From positions 1 through 64,000 of the forward strand of contig NZ_SELS01000016.1 in assembly GCF_004197395.1 (NCBI RefSeq): DNA of 64,000 nt, given 5' to 3'. The position numbers were made by a program, and so were the translations under genes. The stretch is from Paraburkholderia sp. UYCP14C (lineage in GTDB: Bacteria > Pseudomonadota > Gammaproteobacteria > Burkholderiales > Burkholderiaceae). A model generated the notes under the pieces. That model saw only the letters and a program-made list of their open reading frames with translations. It searched no databases and was not told the origin of the DNA. Positions 34,750 to 43,558 of the stretch are shown here, piece after piece. Numbering within the stretch: the first letter of the stretch is position 1; every line of letters begins with the position of its first letter.

Positions 34750-35880
34750 ATGACGTCGCTTCCCGCCTATTTCCGCCGAATGCTCGGCGTAAACGCCGCA
34801 CAGCGCAGCCGCGCGAGGTTCAGCCAGTCGCCGCAGCATGACGGCGAGCGCTTCCGCAACGTCAAGCCGCGTCCGGCGGAGAGCCTGCGCAAAACGCTCG
34901 GCCTCGCGTGGACGGTGCTGTTCAACAAGCCGCGCGGCACGGCGCCGGCCGACGCGTTGCCGGTCGAAACGCTGACGCGCGCGCAACTCGATGCGGCGCC
35001 CGACCGCAGCCTGTACCGGCTCGGTCATTCGACGATGCTGCTGAAGTTGCGCGGCAAGTTCTGGCTGACCGATCCCGTGTTCGCCGAGCGGGCGTCGCCG
35101 TTCCGCAATCTCGGTCCGAAGCGCTTTCATGCGCCGCCGATCTCGCTCGACGATTTGCCGCCGCTGCACGGGGTGATCCTGTCGCACGATCACTATGACC
35201 ATCTCGACCGCGAAACCGTCCTGGTTCTGGCGCAGCGTACCGAGGTGTTTCTGACGCCGCTCGGGGTCGGCGACCGGCTGATCGAATGGGGTATCGACGC
35301 CGCGAAGGTCCGGCAGTTCGACTGGTGGCAGGGCACCGAGGTCGAGGGCATCGAGTTCACCGCGACGCCCGCGCAGCACTTCTCCGGGCGCAGCCTGTTC
35401 GACGGCAATCACACGTTGTGGGCGTCGTGGGTGATCGTCGATGACGATCTGCGCGTGTTCTTCAGTGGCGACACCGGCTACTTCGATGGTTTCAGCGCGA
35501 TCGGCGAGCGCCACGGACCATTCGACGTCACGTTGATCGAAACCGGCGCGTACGACGCGATGTGGCCATACGTTCATATGCAGCCCGAAGAAACCGTGCA
35601 GGCGCATATCGACCTGCGCGGCCGCTGGCTCGTGCCGATCCATAACGGCACCTTCGACCTCGCGATGCATCGCTGGCAGGAGCCGTTCGAAAGGGTGACG
35701 GGGCTGGCGCTCGCGCGCGGCGTCGCGCTGTCGACACCGCGCATGGGCGAGCGGCTCGATCTGGCTGCGGTGCATCGCGGCGAACGCTGGTGGCGCGGCG
35801 TTGCGCAAGCCGTCGTTGCGCCGAAGGCCGCGTGGCGGATGTGCGCGTCGCGCGGGGTCGAGGGAGGGGAGTCTTCCTGA
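34750..35880 (+). CDS. MBL-fold metallo-hydrolase (NAPE-PLD/UlaG-like)
   Basis: A 376-residue metallo-beta-lactamase-fold protein. The motif H146-x-H148-x-D150-H151 (SHDHYDH), a later TPAQHFSGR and FFSGDTGYFDGF supply the metal ligands; the LGHSTMLLKLRGKFWLTDPVF start is typical of the NAPE-PLD-related and UlaG-type hydrolases. The N-terminal 60 residues may anchor it peripherally. GGAAGGT lies 8 nt before the start. It is controlled with the divergent TetR; the substrate is probably a phosphodiester or lactone but is not known. Confidence 0.9.
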   Translation: MTSLPAYFRRMLGVNAAQRSRARFSQSPQHDGERFRNVKPRPAESLRKTLGLAWTVLFNKPRGTAPADALPVETLTRAQLDAAPDRSLYRLGHSTMLLKLRGKFWLTDPVFAERASPFRNLGPKRFHAPPISLDDLPPLHGVILSHDHYDHLDRETVLVLAQRTEVFLTPLGVGDRLIEWGIDAAKVRQFDWWQGTEVEGIEFTATPAQHFSGRSLFDGNHTLWASWVIVDDDLRVFFSGDTGYFDGFSAIGERHGPFDVTLIETGAYDAMWPYVHMQPEETVQAHIDLRGRWLVPIHNGTFDLAMHRWQEPFERVTGLALARGVALSTPRMGERLDLAAVHRGERWWRGVAQAVVAPKAAWRMCASRGVEGGESS

Positions 35881-36022
35881 GGTCGTTAGCTAAGCCACGT
35901 CTTTGCGGCTGGCGACAGCGCCGGAGCGGACCTGTCGGCAGCGGCGCCCAGGTGATTTGCACAGCACGATTCGCTATATCAGGGGCGGTTGAAACACGTT
36001 AGTCTCCCACGAGCGTGGCCAC

Positions 36023-36886
36023 TTAATTCTTCAGGTCGGCGAGAATGCGTTCAGCAAGAAAATCGCATACTGCTCGTTTCGACGCGGCACTTCGCGCCAG
36101 CACCACTTCAAGCGTGCCGATCTCCGGCAGGCCGTTCGCGGCGCCCAGCAGCGAGAAGTGAGCCGGTACCGCGCACTTGGCCAAAGGGGTCACCGCGAGT
36201 CCGGCCTCGGCCATCGTCAGCAGACCCAGCAGACTCGGACTCTCATACGAGGTTCGATACGTGATGCGTGCGCGCTCCAGGCTCCGGATGGCTTTCTCTC
36301 GCGCGACGCTGCCGGGCAAGAACACGGCGATGGGCAAGGGCCTTTCGCGCCAGATCTCGGTCGCGCCTGGCGAGGCGGCCCAAACCATCGGTTCGTGACG
36401 CAGGAACTCGCCGTGCAATCCTTTCACGCGCGTCGCGCAGACGAGATCGACCGTGCCGTCCTTCAGCATGGGTTCGAGCGCAACGCTCGGCAGCCCCACC
36501 ACCTGAATCTCCACCTTGGGATAGGTCGCCGAGAATTTCTTGAGGATCGGTGGGAATAGAGACGTCGCATAGTCGTCCGGCACGCCGATCACCACGCGTC
36601 CGGTCACGTCGGGCCGGACCACCGCCGCCCATGCTTCGTCACGCAGCGCGATCATCCGTCGGGCGTAGGTCAACAGCATTTCGCCGTCCTGCGTCGGCAC
36701 CACGCTGCGAGGCTTGCGCACGAACAGCGCCTTGCCGAGCGCCGTCTCGAGCGTCTTGATCTGCATGCTCACCGCCGATTGCGAGCGATGCACGACCTGG
36801 GCCGCGCGACTGATCGTGCCGGCGTCCGCAACCGCGATGATCATCGACAGCACGTCCAGATCGAGCGCTTTCATTTCCGTTGCCAT
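36023..36886 (-). CDS. LysR-family regulator
   Basis: A 287-residue LysR. HTH: IIAVADAGTISRAAQVVHRSQSAVSMQIKTLETALG (about 16-51), followed by VRKPRSVVPTQDGE and the effector domain (about 93-287). It is divergent from an alpha/beta hydrolase gene (96-nt gap), which it probably controls. ATG at codon 5 is an alternative start; neither has a strong ribosome binding site. Confidence 0.9.
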   Translation of the reverse strand: MATEMKALDLDVLSMIIAVADAGTISRAAQVVHRSQSAVSMQIKTLETALGKALFVRKPRSVVPTQDGEMLLTYARRMIALRDEAWAAVVRPDVTGRVVIGVPDDYATSLFPPILKKFSATYPKVEIQVVGLPSVALEPMLKDGTVDLVCATRVKGLHGEFLRHEPMVWAASPGATEIWRERPLPIAVFLPGSVAREKAIRSLERARITYRTSYESPSLLGLLTMAEAGLAVTPLAKCAVPAHFSLLGAANGLPEIGTLEVVLARSAASKRAVCDFLAERILADLKN

Positions 36887-36982
36887 GATGGTTGATATCA
36901 GAAAAGTAGATCGATTCCATCAATATTATGCGATTTTCTTTTGCCAGCACAGCATCGATAGTGTCGGCAAAGGAGCACTGAG

Positions 36983-37846
36983 ATGAATGCACGTACCAGT
37001 CCATCGATTCTGGCCTCCGCCTATGGCGGGTCCGCGCCGTCGTTCGTGACCACCGCGTCCAGCGTTGCCATCCCGTACGTCGAGTCCGGACGCGGCGAGC
37101 CGATGGTGTTCGTGCACGGCTCGCTGTGCGACTTTCGCTATTGGGACGCCCAGATGGCCTCCCTGTCCGGCCGGTTTCGCTGCCTGGCGCCGAGCCTGAG
37201 CCATTACTGGCCGGAGGTCGATGCGTTTGGACATAGCGACTTCAGCTGGGAGACGCACGTCGAGGAAATTGCCGGATTCATCACGGCGCTCGACCTGGCT
37301 CCCGTTCATCTGGTCGGCCACTCGCGGGGCGGATGCGTGGCATTCCATCTTGCGCGCGAATATCCGCGCCTCGTCAAAACACTGACGCTGGCCGATCCCG
37401 GCGGGCCGCTGCAAACCGAACCGAGGGGGCAGCCCGCGTACATGCCGCCGGCGACCAACGTGTTGCGCGCCCGTGTCGCGGAACTGATTCAGCGGGGCGA
37501 GTTCGACGCCGGCCTGTCGATGTTCGTCGACTCCGTGAGCATGCCGGGGTTCTGGAACAAAAGCCCGGAGAGCTTTCGTCGCATGGCGCTCGACAACGCG
37601 CTCACGCTGCCGAAGCAGTTGCTCGATCCGCTTCCCGCCTACACGCCGGAAGCCGCGCGCGATATCAAGTGCCGTACGCTGTTGATCGATGGCCAGAAAA
37701 GTCCCCGCATGTTCCGCAATACGGTCGACAAGCTCGAACAGTGGATCGAGTTTGCCGAACGCGAGACGATCGACGGTGCGTCGCATGGGATGAATGTCGC
37801 GCGACCGGATGCGTTCAACCGGGCGGTCGCGACCTTCGCGGCGTAG
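36983..37846 (+). CDS. Alpha/beta-fold hydrolase
   Basis: A 287-residue hydrolase with a canonical triad: S114 in GHSRGG, D236 (LLIDGQ) and H268 (ASHGMN); the oxyanion motif HGSLCD is at 45-50. A helical cap lies between about 150 and 225. It resembles small-ester, lactone or dehalogenase-type hydrolases, substrate unknown. AAAGGAG lies 7 nt upstream. It converges with the LIV importer operon (67-nt gap). Confidence 0.88.
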   Translation: MNARTSPSILASAYGGSAPSFVTTASSVAIPYVESGRGEPMVFVHGSLCDFRYWDAQMASLSGRFRCLAPSLSHYWPEVDAFGHSDFSWETHVEEIAGFITALDLAPVHLVGHSRGGCVAFHLAREYPRLVKTLTLADPGGPLQTEPRGQPAYMPPATNVLRARVAELIQRGEFDAGLSMFVDSVSMPGFWNKSPESFRRMALDNALTLPKQLLDPLPAYTPEAARDIKCRTLLIDGQKSPRMFRNTVDKLEQWIEFAERETIDGASHGMNVARPDAFNRAVATFAA

Positions 37847-37913
37847 GCGTAGCCCGGCCGACATCAGAATGCTCGGCGGCGCGCACGTTGCCCGCGCGCG
37901 CATCGCCCGCCGC

Positions 37914-38613
<700 letters not shown>

Positions 38614-38621
<8 letters not shown>

Positions 38622-39378
38622 ATTCCCCTCCAGCCAGCTCCTCGCCCAGATACACAGCCTTCACGCGAGGGTCGCGGGCGATCTCGGCGCATGCGCCCTC
38701 GGTGAGCAGACCGCCGCTCACCAGCACCGAGATGCGGTTGGCGAAGCTGAACACCAGGTCCATGTCGTGCTCGATCAGCACGATGGTTACGTCGTCGGGC
38801 AACGCGGCGACCGTATTCAGAATCTCGCGGCGTTCGCCGTCGGGAACCCCGGCCACCGGCTCGTCCAGTAGCAGCACGCGCGGCTTGGCCGCCAGCGCCA
38901 GCGCGATTTCGAGCAGACGCTGCTTGCCGTAGGGCAGCACGCGCGTTTCGCGATGCATGACGTCGAGCAACCTGCACTGTTCGAGCAGCGCAGCGACTTC
39001 GTCCATGACTTCGCCGCGCCGGCCCAGCGCGCGCCAGAAGCGCGCGCCGAGACCATCGCGCTCCGAGATCGCAACGGCCAGCGATTCGGCCGCCGTCATG
39101 TGCTTGAACAGCTGGTTGATCTGGAACGTGCGGACGAGCCCCGCGCGAGCCCGCTTGTGCACGGACAGCGACGTGATGTCGTGGCCTTCGAGCTCGATGC
39201 GGCCCGACGTCGGCGACAGCACGCCCGTCAGCTGATTGATCAGCGTCGTCTTGCCGGCGCCGTTGGGGCCGATCAGCGCCTGGCGGGCGCCTTTCTCGAC
39301 CGCGATCGACACGTCATTGGTCGCGACGAGGCCGCCGAAGCGCTTGACCAGCTTGAAGGTCTGCAGTGCGATCGTCAT
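38614..39378 (-). CDS. livG: ABC ATPase LivG
   Basis: A 254-residue ATPase: Walker A GPNGAGKT, the LivG-type signature LPYGKQRLLEIA in place of LSGGQ, Walker B VLLLDEPVAG, and LIEHDMD with the H-loop histidine. ATG 39378 overlaps the livM TGA by 4 nt (ATGA), which sets the start against a further upstream one at 39411. Confidence 0.92.
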
Positions 39379-40388
39379 GCGCTGCCTCCGCTGCGACGGA
39401 ACCACGTCCACGGACGCACGAGCCGCTCGTGACCGACGATCACGATGATCACCAGCAGCAACCCGATCCAGAACTGCCAGTATTGCGGCGTGATGTCGGC
39501 CAGGCGGTCCTGCATGAACCTGAATACGACCGCACCGATGATGCCGCCATACAGATAACCCGCGCCGCCGATCATCAGCATCAGCAGCACGTCGGCCGAG
39601 CGGTGGAAGTCGAGCACGTCGAGCGATGCGAAGCCGGTGGTCTGCGCGAGCAGGGCGCCGGCCACGCCCGCGTACGCAGCGCTCAACGTGTAGACGGCGG
39701 TGCGCCGCAGGTTGACCGGCACACCCATGGCCGCCGCGCGAAGCGGATTCTGGCGGATCACCTGCAGCGACATGCCGAACGGCGACTTCACCACCGCGCG
39801 CGCGACCACGAACAGCACGAACAGCGTGACGATCGAGTAGGTGTAGGCCGCCTTGCCGTAGAGGTCGAACTCGATGTGACCGAACAGCGGCACCATCGGC
39901 ACGCCCGTCATGCCGTCGGCCCCGCCGGTGAGCCAGCCCAGCTTGTTGGCGAGTTCATGCAGGATCGAGGCCACGCCGAGCGTCACCATCAGGCGCGTGA
40001 GGTCCGAGCCGCGCATCACCAGCACGCTGGTGACGAGACCCGCCAGCGCCGCGACGCCGCACGAGAGCAGCATGCCCAACAGCGGATCGAGATTGAAATA
40101 CTTGGCCAGCAGCGCAGCCGAATAGGCACCGAGACCGAAAAAGGCCGCATGGCCCAGCGAGACGATACCGGTGTAACCGAGGATCAGGTCCAGCGATACC
40201 GCGAACAACGCGAGGATCGCCATCTCGTTGAGCAGCAGGAAGTTATTCAGCGGCGTCACGCAGACACCCAGGGCCGCGATCCAGAAGATGATTTCAACGG
40301 GGCGCCAGCGCGACCACTGCCTGCCCATGCTGCGAACTTCGGGCGCGATCTTCGCTGTGCCCATTTCGCTAGAAGTTGCCGACTTCAT
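39375..40388 (-). CDS. livM: Permease LivM
   Basis: A 337-residue permease with about nine hydrophobic segments, the family motif LDLILGYTGIVSLGHAAFFGLGAYSAALL and the C-terminal GGAGYLYGGIIGAVVF. ATG 40388 overlaps the livH TGA by 4 nt. It pairs with LivH to form the membrane channel. Confidence 0.92.
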   Translation of the reverse strand: MKSATSSEMGTAKIAPEVRSMGRQWSRWRPVEIIFWIAALGVCVTPLNNFLLLNEMAILALFAVSLDLILGYTGIVSLGHAAFFGLGAYSAALLAKYFNLDPLLGMLLSCGVAALAGLVTSVLVMRGSDLTRLMVTLGVASILHELANKLGWLTGGADGMTGVPMVPLFGHIEFDLYGKAAYTYSIVTLFVLFVVARAVVKSPFGMSLQVIRQNPLRAAAMGVPVNLRRTAVYTLSAAYAGVAGALLAQTTGFASLDVLDFHRSADVLLMLMIGGAGYLYGGIIGAVVFRFMQDRLADITPQYWQFWIGLLLVIIVIVGHERLVRPWTWFRRSGGSA

Positions 40389-41245
40389 TTGCCCCCCGCC
40401 CTGACGAATAGACCTTGTGGTCGCCACATCAGGGTGATGATCATGACGCCGTAGATGATGAATGCCCCCAGATCGGGGATGTAGTACTTGCCCGCCACGT
40501 CGGCGATGCCGAGCAGCAGCGAAGCGAGCAGCGGACCGGTCAGCGAGGTCGTGCCGCCTACCGCGACCACGACCAGGAAATAGATCATGAACTTGAGCGG
40601 GGAGATCGGATCGAGGCCGAGCATGTTCGCGCCCAGCGCGCCGCCGAGGCCGGCGAGGCCCGAGCCGAACGCGAAGGTGGTCAGAAACACGAAGTTGATG
40701 TTGATGCCGAGGCCGCTCGCCGCGCGCGGATCATCCACCGATGCGCGCAGGCGGCTGCCGAACCGGGTTCGGGTCAGAATCAGCTGCAGCGCGACGACGA
40801 GTACCACGCAGACGAGGATCACGAACAACCGGTAGTAGCCGATGCCGATGCCGGCGAACACCGTGCGGCCCTGTAGCCACTGCGGCAGATTCAGGAACTG
40901 CTGGGTCGAGCCCATGAAGTAGTCGACGGTCGCGATGGCCATGAAGGTCAGGCCGATCGTGAACAGCACCTGGTTGAGCTCGGACTGCCCGTACACCCGC
41001 TTGTAGAGCGTGCGTTCGAGAATGCCGCCGAGCAACGCGGACGCGAAGAACGCGAGGGGCAACGCGCAGAAGAAGGGGACGCCCAGACGCGACATCGCGA
41101 GCACGGTGGCGTAGCCGCCCACCATGGCGAAGGCGCCGTGCGCGAGATTGACGAAGTTCATCAACCCCAGCGTGATGGCCAGACCGCTCGCCAGCACGAA
41201 CAGAAGCATGCCGTAGGCGATGCCGTCGAAGAGAATGGTTAGCAT
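40385..41245 (-). CDS. livH: Permease LivH
   Basis: A 286-residue permease with the LivH start DGIAYGMLLFVLASGLAITLGLMNFVNLAHGAFAMVGGYA and the end GGTTSLTGPLLASLLLGIADVAGKYY. About eight helices. GGTGG precedes the start. It follows the binding-protein gene after a 95-nt gap with a stem-loop. Confidence 0.92.
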   Translation of the reverse strand: MLTILFDGIAYGMLLFVLASGLAITLGLMNFVNLAHGAFAMVGGYATVLAMSRLGVPFFCALPLAFFASALLGGILERTLYKRVYGQSELNQVLFTIGLTFMAIATVDYFMGSTQQFLNLPQWLQGRTVFAGIGIGYYRLFVILVCVVLVVALQLILTRTRFGSRLRASVDDPRAASGLGININFVFLTTFAFGSGLAGLGGALGANMLGLDPISPLKFMIYFLVVVAVGGTTSLTGPLLASLLLGIADVAGKYYIPDLGAFIIYGVMIITLMWRPQGLFVRAGGK

Positions 41246-41263
41246 GAATTTTTACCACCGAAA

Positions 41264-41296
41264 CGCCGCGCCCCCGGCAGTGCGAGGAGCGCGGCG
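41264..41296 (-). other. Intercistronic stem-loop between binding protein and permease genes
   Basis: Inverted arms CGCCGCGC and GCGCGGCG (41264-41271, 41289-41296) with no T tract. Such structures after a binding-protein gene commonly protect its mRNA and keep it in excess over the membrane components. Confidence 0.55.
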
Positions 41297-41340
41297 GGCA
41301 AGTCGGCGCATGGGATGCTGTCCGCCCTGGTTTGACGAGG

Positions 41341-42516
41341 TTATTTGATCTTGGCCGGATCCTTGACGGCGTCGACCTTGTCGAACGACACGTTGAACAG
41401 TTGGCCGTTCACGCGTTCGGTCCGGGAGATATACACGTTCTGGACCATTTCACGCGTCTGCGCATCGAGCTCCACCGGGCCGCGCGGGCTGTTCCATTTC
41501 TGGCCCTTCATGGCCGCCAGCAGCTTGTCGCCGTTGGTGTCGCCCTTGGTGGCTTGCAGCGCCGCGTAGATCAGGTGCATGCCGTCATAGGCGCCGACGC
41601 TGTGGAAGTTCGGACGCATGCCGGGGTTGGCTTTTTCGAAGGCGGCGACGTAGGCGCGGTTCTCGGGATTGTCGAGCGCGGCCGTGTAGTGCATCGATGT
41701 CACCGTGCCCAGCGCCACGTCACCCATCGCGTTCAGGATGTCGTCGTCCACCACGTCGCCGGTGCCGATCAGTTCGATGCCCTGTTTGCTCAGGCCGCGC
41801 TCGGCGAACTGCTTCATGAACACGGCGCCGGCGCCCGACGGCACGAAGATGAACAGCGCATCGGGCTTGAGGTCGGCGACCTTCTGCAGGAACGGCGAAA
41901 AGTCGGGGTTTGCGACCGGCACGCGCAGTTGCTCGACGACGCTGCCGCCCTCCGCTTCGAACACTTTCTTGAAGGAGTTCTGCGCGTCGATGCCGGGACC
42001 GTAGTCGGCCACCAGCGTGACCACCTTCTTGATGCCGTTCTTCGGCGCCCAACGGGCAATGCCCAACGTGTTCTGCGGCAGCGTGAAGCCCGAGCGCACG
42101 ATGTACGGCGACTGCTCGGTGATCATCGCGGTGGCCGCGGCCATCACGACCATCGGCACCTTCGCCTGGGTCGCGAGCGGAGCGGCGGCGAGAGCCAGCG
42201 GGGTGAGCCCGAAGCCGGCCAGCACCGACACGTGGTCCTTGACGATCAGCTCCTGCGCGAGGCGCTTGGTGGTATCCGGGACATTGGTGTCGTCCTTCAG
42301 AATGATCTCGATCTTCTTGCCGGCGACCGTGTTGCCATGCTGGGCCATATACAGCTTGACCGCCGCGTCGATCTGACGACCCGTCGACGCGAACGGACCG
42401 CTCATCGGAACGATCAGCCCGACTTTGACCACATCGTCCGCATGGGCGAGCATGGTCGACCCTGCGAGCATGAGTGCGGCCGCGGCCTTGAGCAAAGTGC
42501 GCTTTTTGTTTTGCAT
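41341..42516 (-). CDS. livK: Periplasmic binding protein, LivK family
   Basis: A 391-residue type I periplasmic binding protein with a signal peptide (MQNKKRTLLKAAAALMLAGSTMLAHA). VKVGLIVPMSGPFASTGRQIDAAVKLYM and KDDTNVPDTTKRLAQELIVKDHVSVLAGFGLTPLALAAAPLATQAKVPMVV in parts are the amino-acid/amide-binding signature. AAGGAAA precedes the start. First gene of the operon. Ligand not predictable; broad LIV-type systems also import amides or aromatic acids. Confidence 0.92.
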   Translation of the reverse strand: MQNKKRTLLKAAAALMLAGSTMLAHADDVVKVGLIVPMSGPFASTGRQIDAAVKLYMAQHGNTVAGKKIEIILKDDTNVPDTTKRLAQELIVKDHVSVLAGFGLTPLALAAAPLATQAKVPMVVMAAATAMITEQSPYIVRSGFTLPQNTLGIARWAPKNGIKKVVTLVADYGPGIDAQNSFKKVFEAEGGSVVEQLRVPVANPDFSPFLQKVADLKPDALFIFVPSGAGAVFMKQFAERGLSKQGIELIGTGDVVDDDILNAMGDVALGTVTSMHYTAALDNPENRAYVAAFEKANPGMRPNFHSVGAYDGMHLIYAALQATKGDTNGDKLLAAMKGQKWNSPRGPVELDAQTREMVQNVYISRTERVNGQLFNVSFDKVDAVKDPAKIK

Positions 42517-43558
42517 TCGATTTCCTTGCTAACGAACCACGTAACAACGTTGAAAATCGGATCCCTTGTTCATCGCTGGGAGAACGCTGTGAGCGGGATC
42601 CGGCGTAACGGTTTGCGCACCCGGAGCCGAGGATTTGACAGGTCGGTTGGGAGGAGCGGCGGTCATGGAATGCGGCAGTCAGCTGCCGGTGGCTAATGAC
42701 CGTGCCGTGTCTGTTCGAGGGGAGTGCGCACAGGATGGAGGCGGCCGTCGTCGGATCGGCGCGCGTGCCACTGGAGCGGCGTTCGAGCGGGTCGGGCGGA
42801 TACTGCGTTGACGTCGATCATCTTGCATCCGAACATCTTGTGTCCCCTCTACGGAGGCCTCCCGATTGTGATCCGCCTGGCTGCGAACCTGTCCGGCAGT
42901 GCCGGCGGCGCAGGTATCTGTTCGTTTCCGCGTGCGCTTTTCGACTCGCCGCTGTGACGGTCGCCCCGGCGCCGCAGAAGACGTCACGCGCAGTCTTGCG
43001 CGTGAATGCGATGGCTGCGGATGGCGGGCTGGTCGAAGTCTTGTGCCTGCCGTCCGCACCCAGCACGATAAGCACGCGCGTCACCGGTTGAAAGAGCGGG
43101 TTAACCACATACGCTTCATCTGCATGCATCGCGCATTGCCGGGCCAGCGCGCGGGCGATGGCGATCCGTGTCGCGTGGATCCTCGGCCCGGCCGGCCTCG
43201 ACGGACGTGCGGGGTGGCCCATCGAGATCTTTTGGGCATGCTGTCGCGTCGAGTGCGATAAATAGATTCGATACCCCATGAAGGAAATCGCAACCCCTGG
43301 AATGCGGCGATCCGGCAGGACCCGGCCGATGGCCGGGCGACAGACCGATGAAGAGGGGAGTGGCCTGCGGCGCGCCACATGGCGCACTCAGAGCCTCGAC
43401 GTGCTCAAGATGCGTTTCAGATTTGGAAAGTTTTGCCGATATACAGCATGAAGCGCCGCCGCATCGTGTGGCGAATGTTTCGTTCGTCCGCGATGGCACT
43501 TGTCGTCCGGCTTATACCTACTGATAGCTGACCTGATAGCAGGCCGGATGCCGGCGCG
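42517..43558. other. 1-kb intergenic region
   Basis: Overlapping open frames on both strands (for example 42696-43091 plus, 42818-43387 minus) have no motif, no good ribosome binding site and arginine/proline-rich composition, so none is called. The left end must hold the livK promoter and the right end that of the GGDEF-EAL gene. A degraded gene cannot be excluded. Confidence 0.4.

Noticed and set aside
41332-42696. A 454-codon plus-strand open frame opposite livK
   Set aside because: Composition (His, Arg, Gly, Val rich) and perfect overlap with a clear binding-protein gene show it is a shadow.
42696-43387. Overlapping 130-190-codon frames on both strands in the 1-kb gap after livK
   Set aside because: Arg/Pro/Ser-rich translations without motifs; frames of this size are expected by chance in GC-rich DNA.
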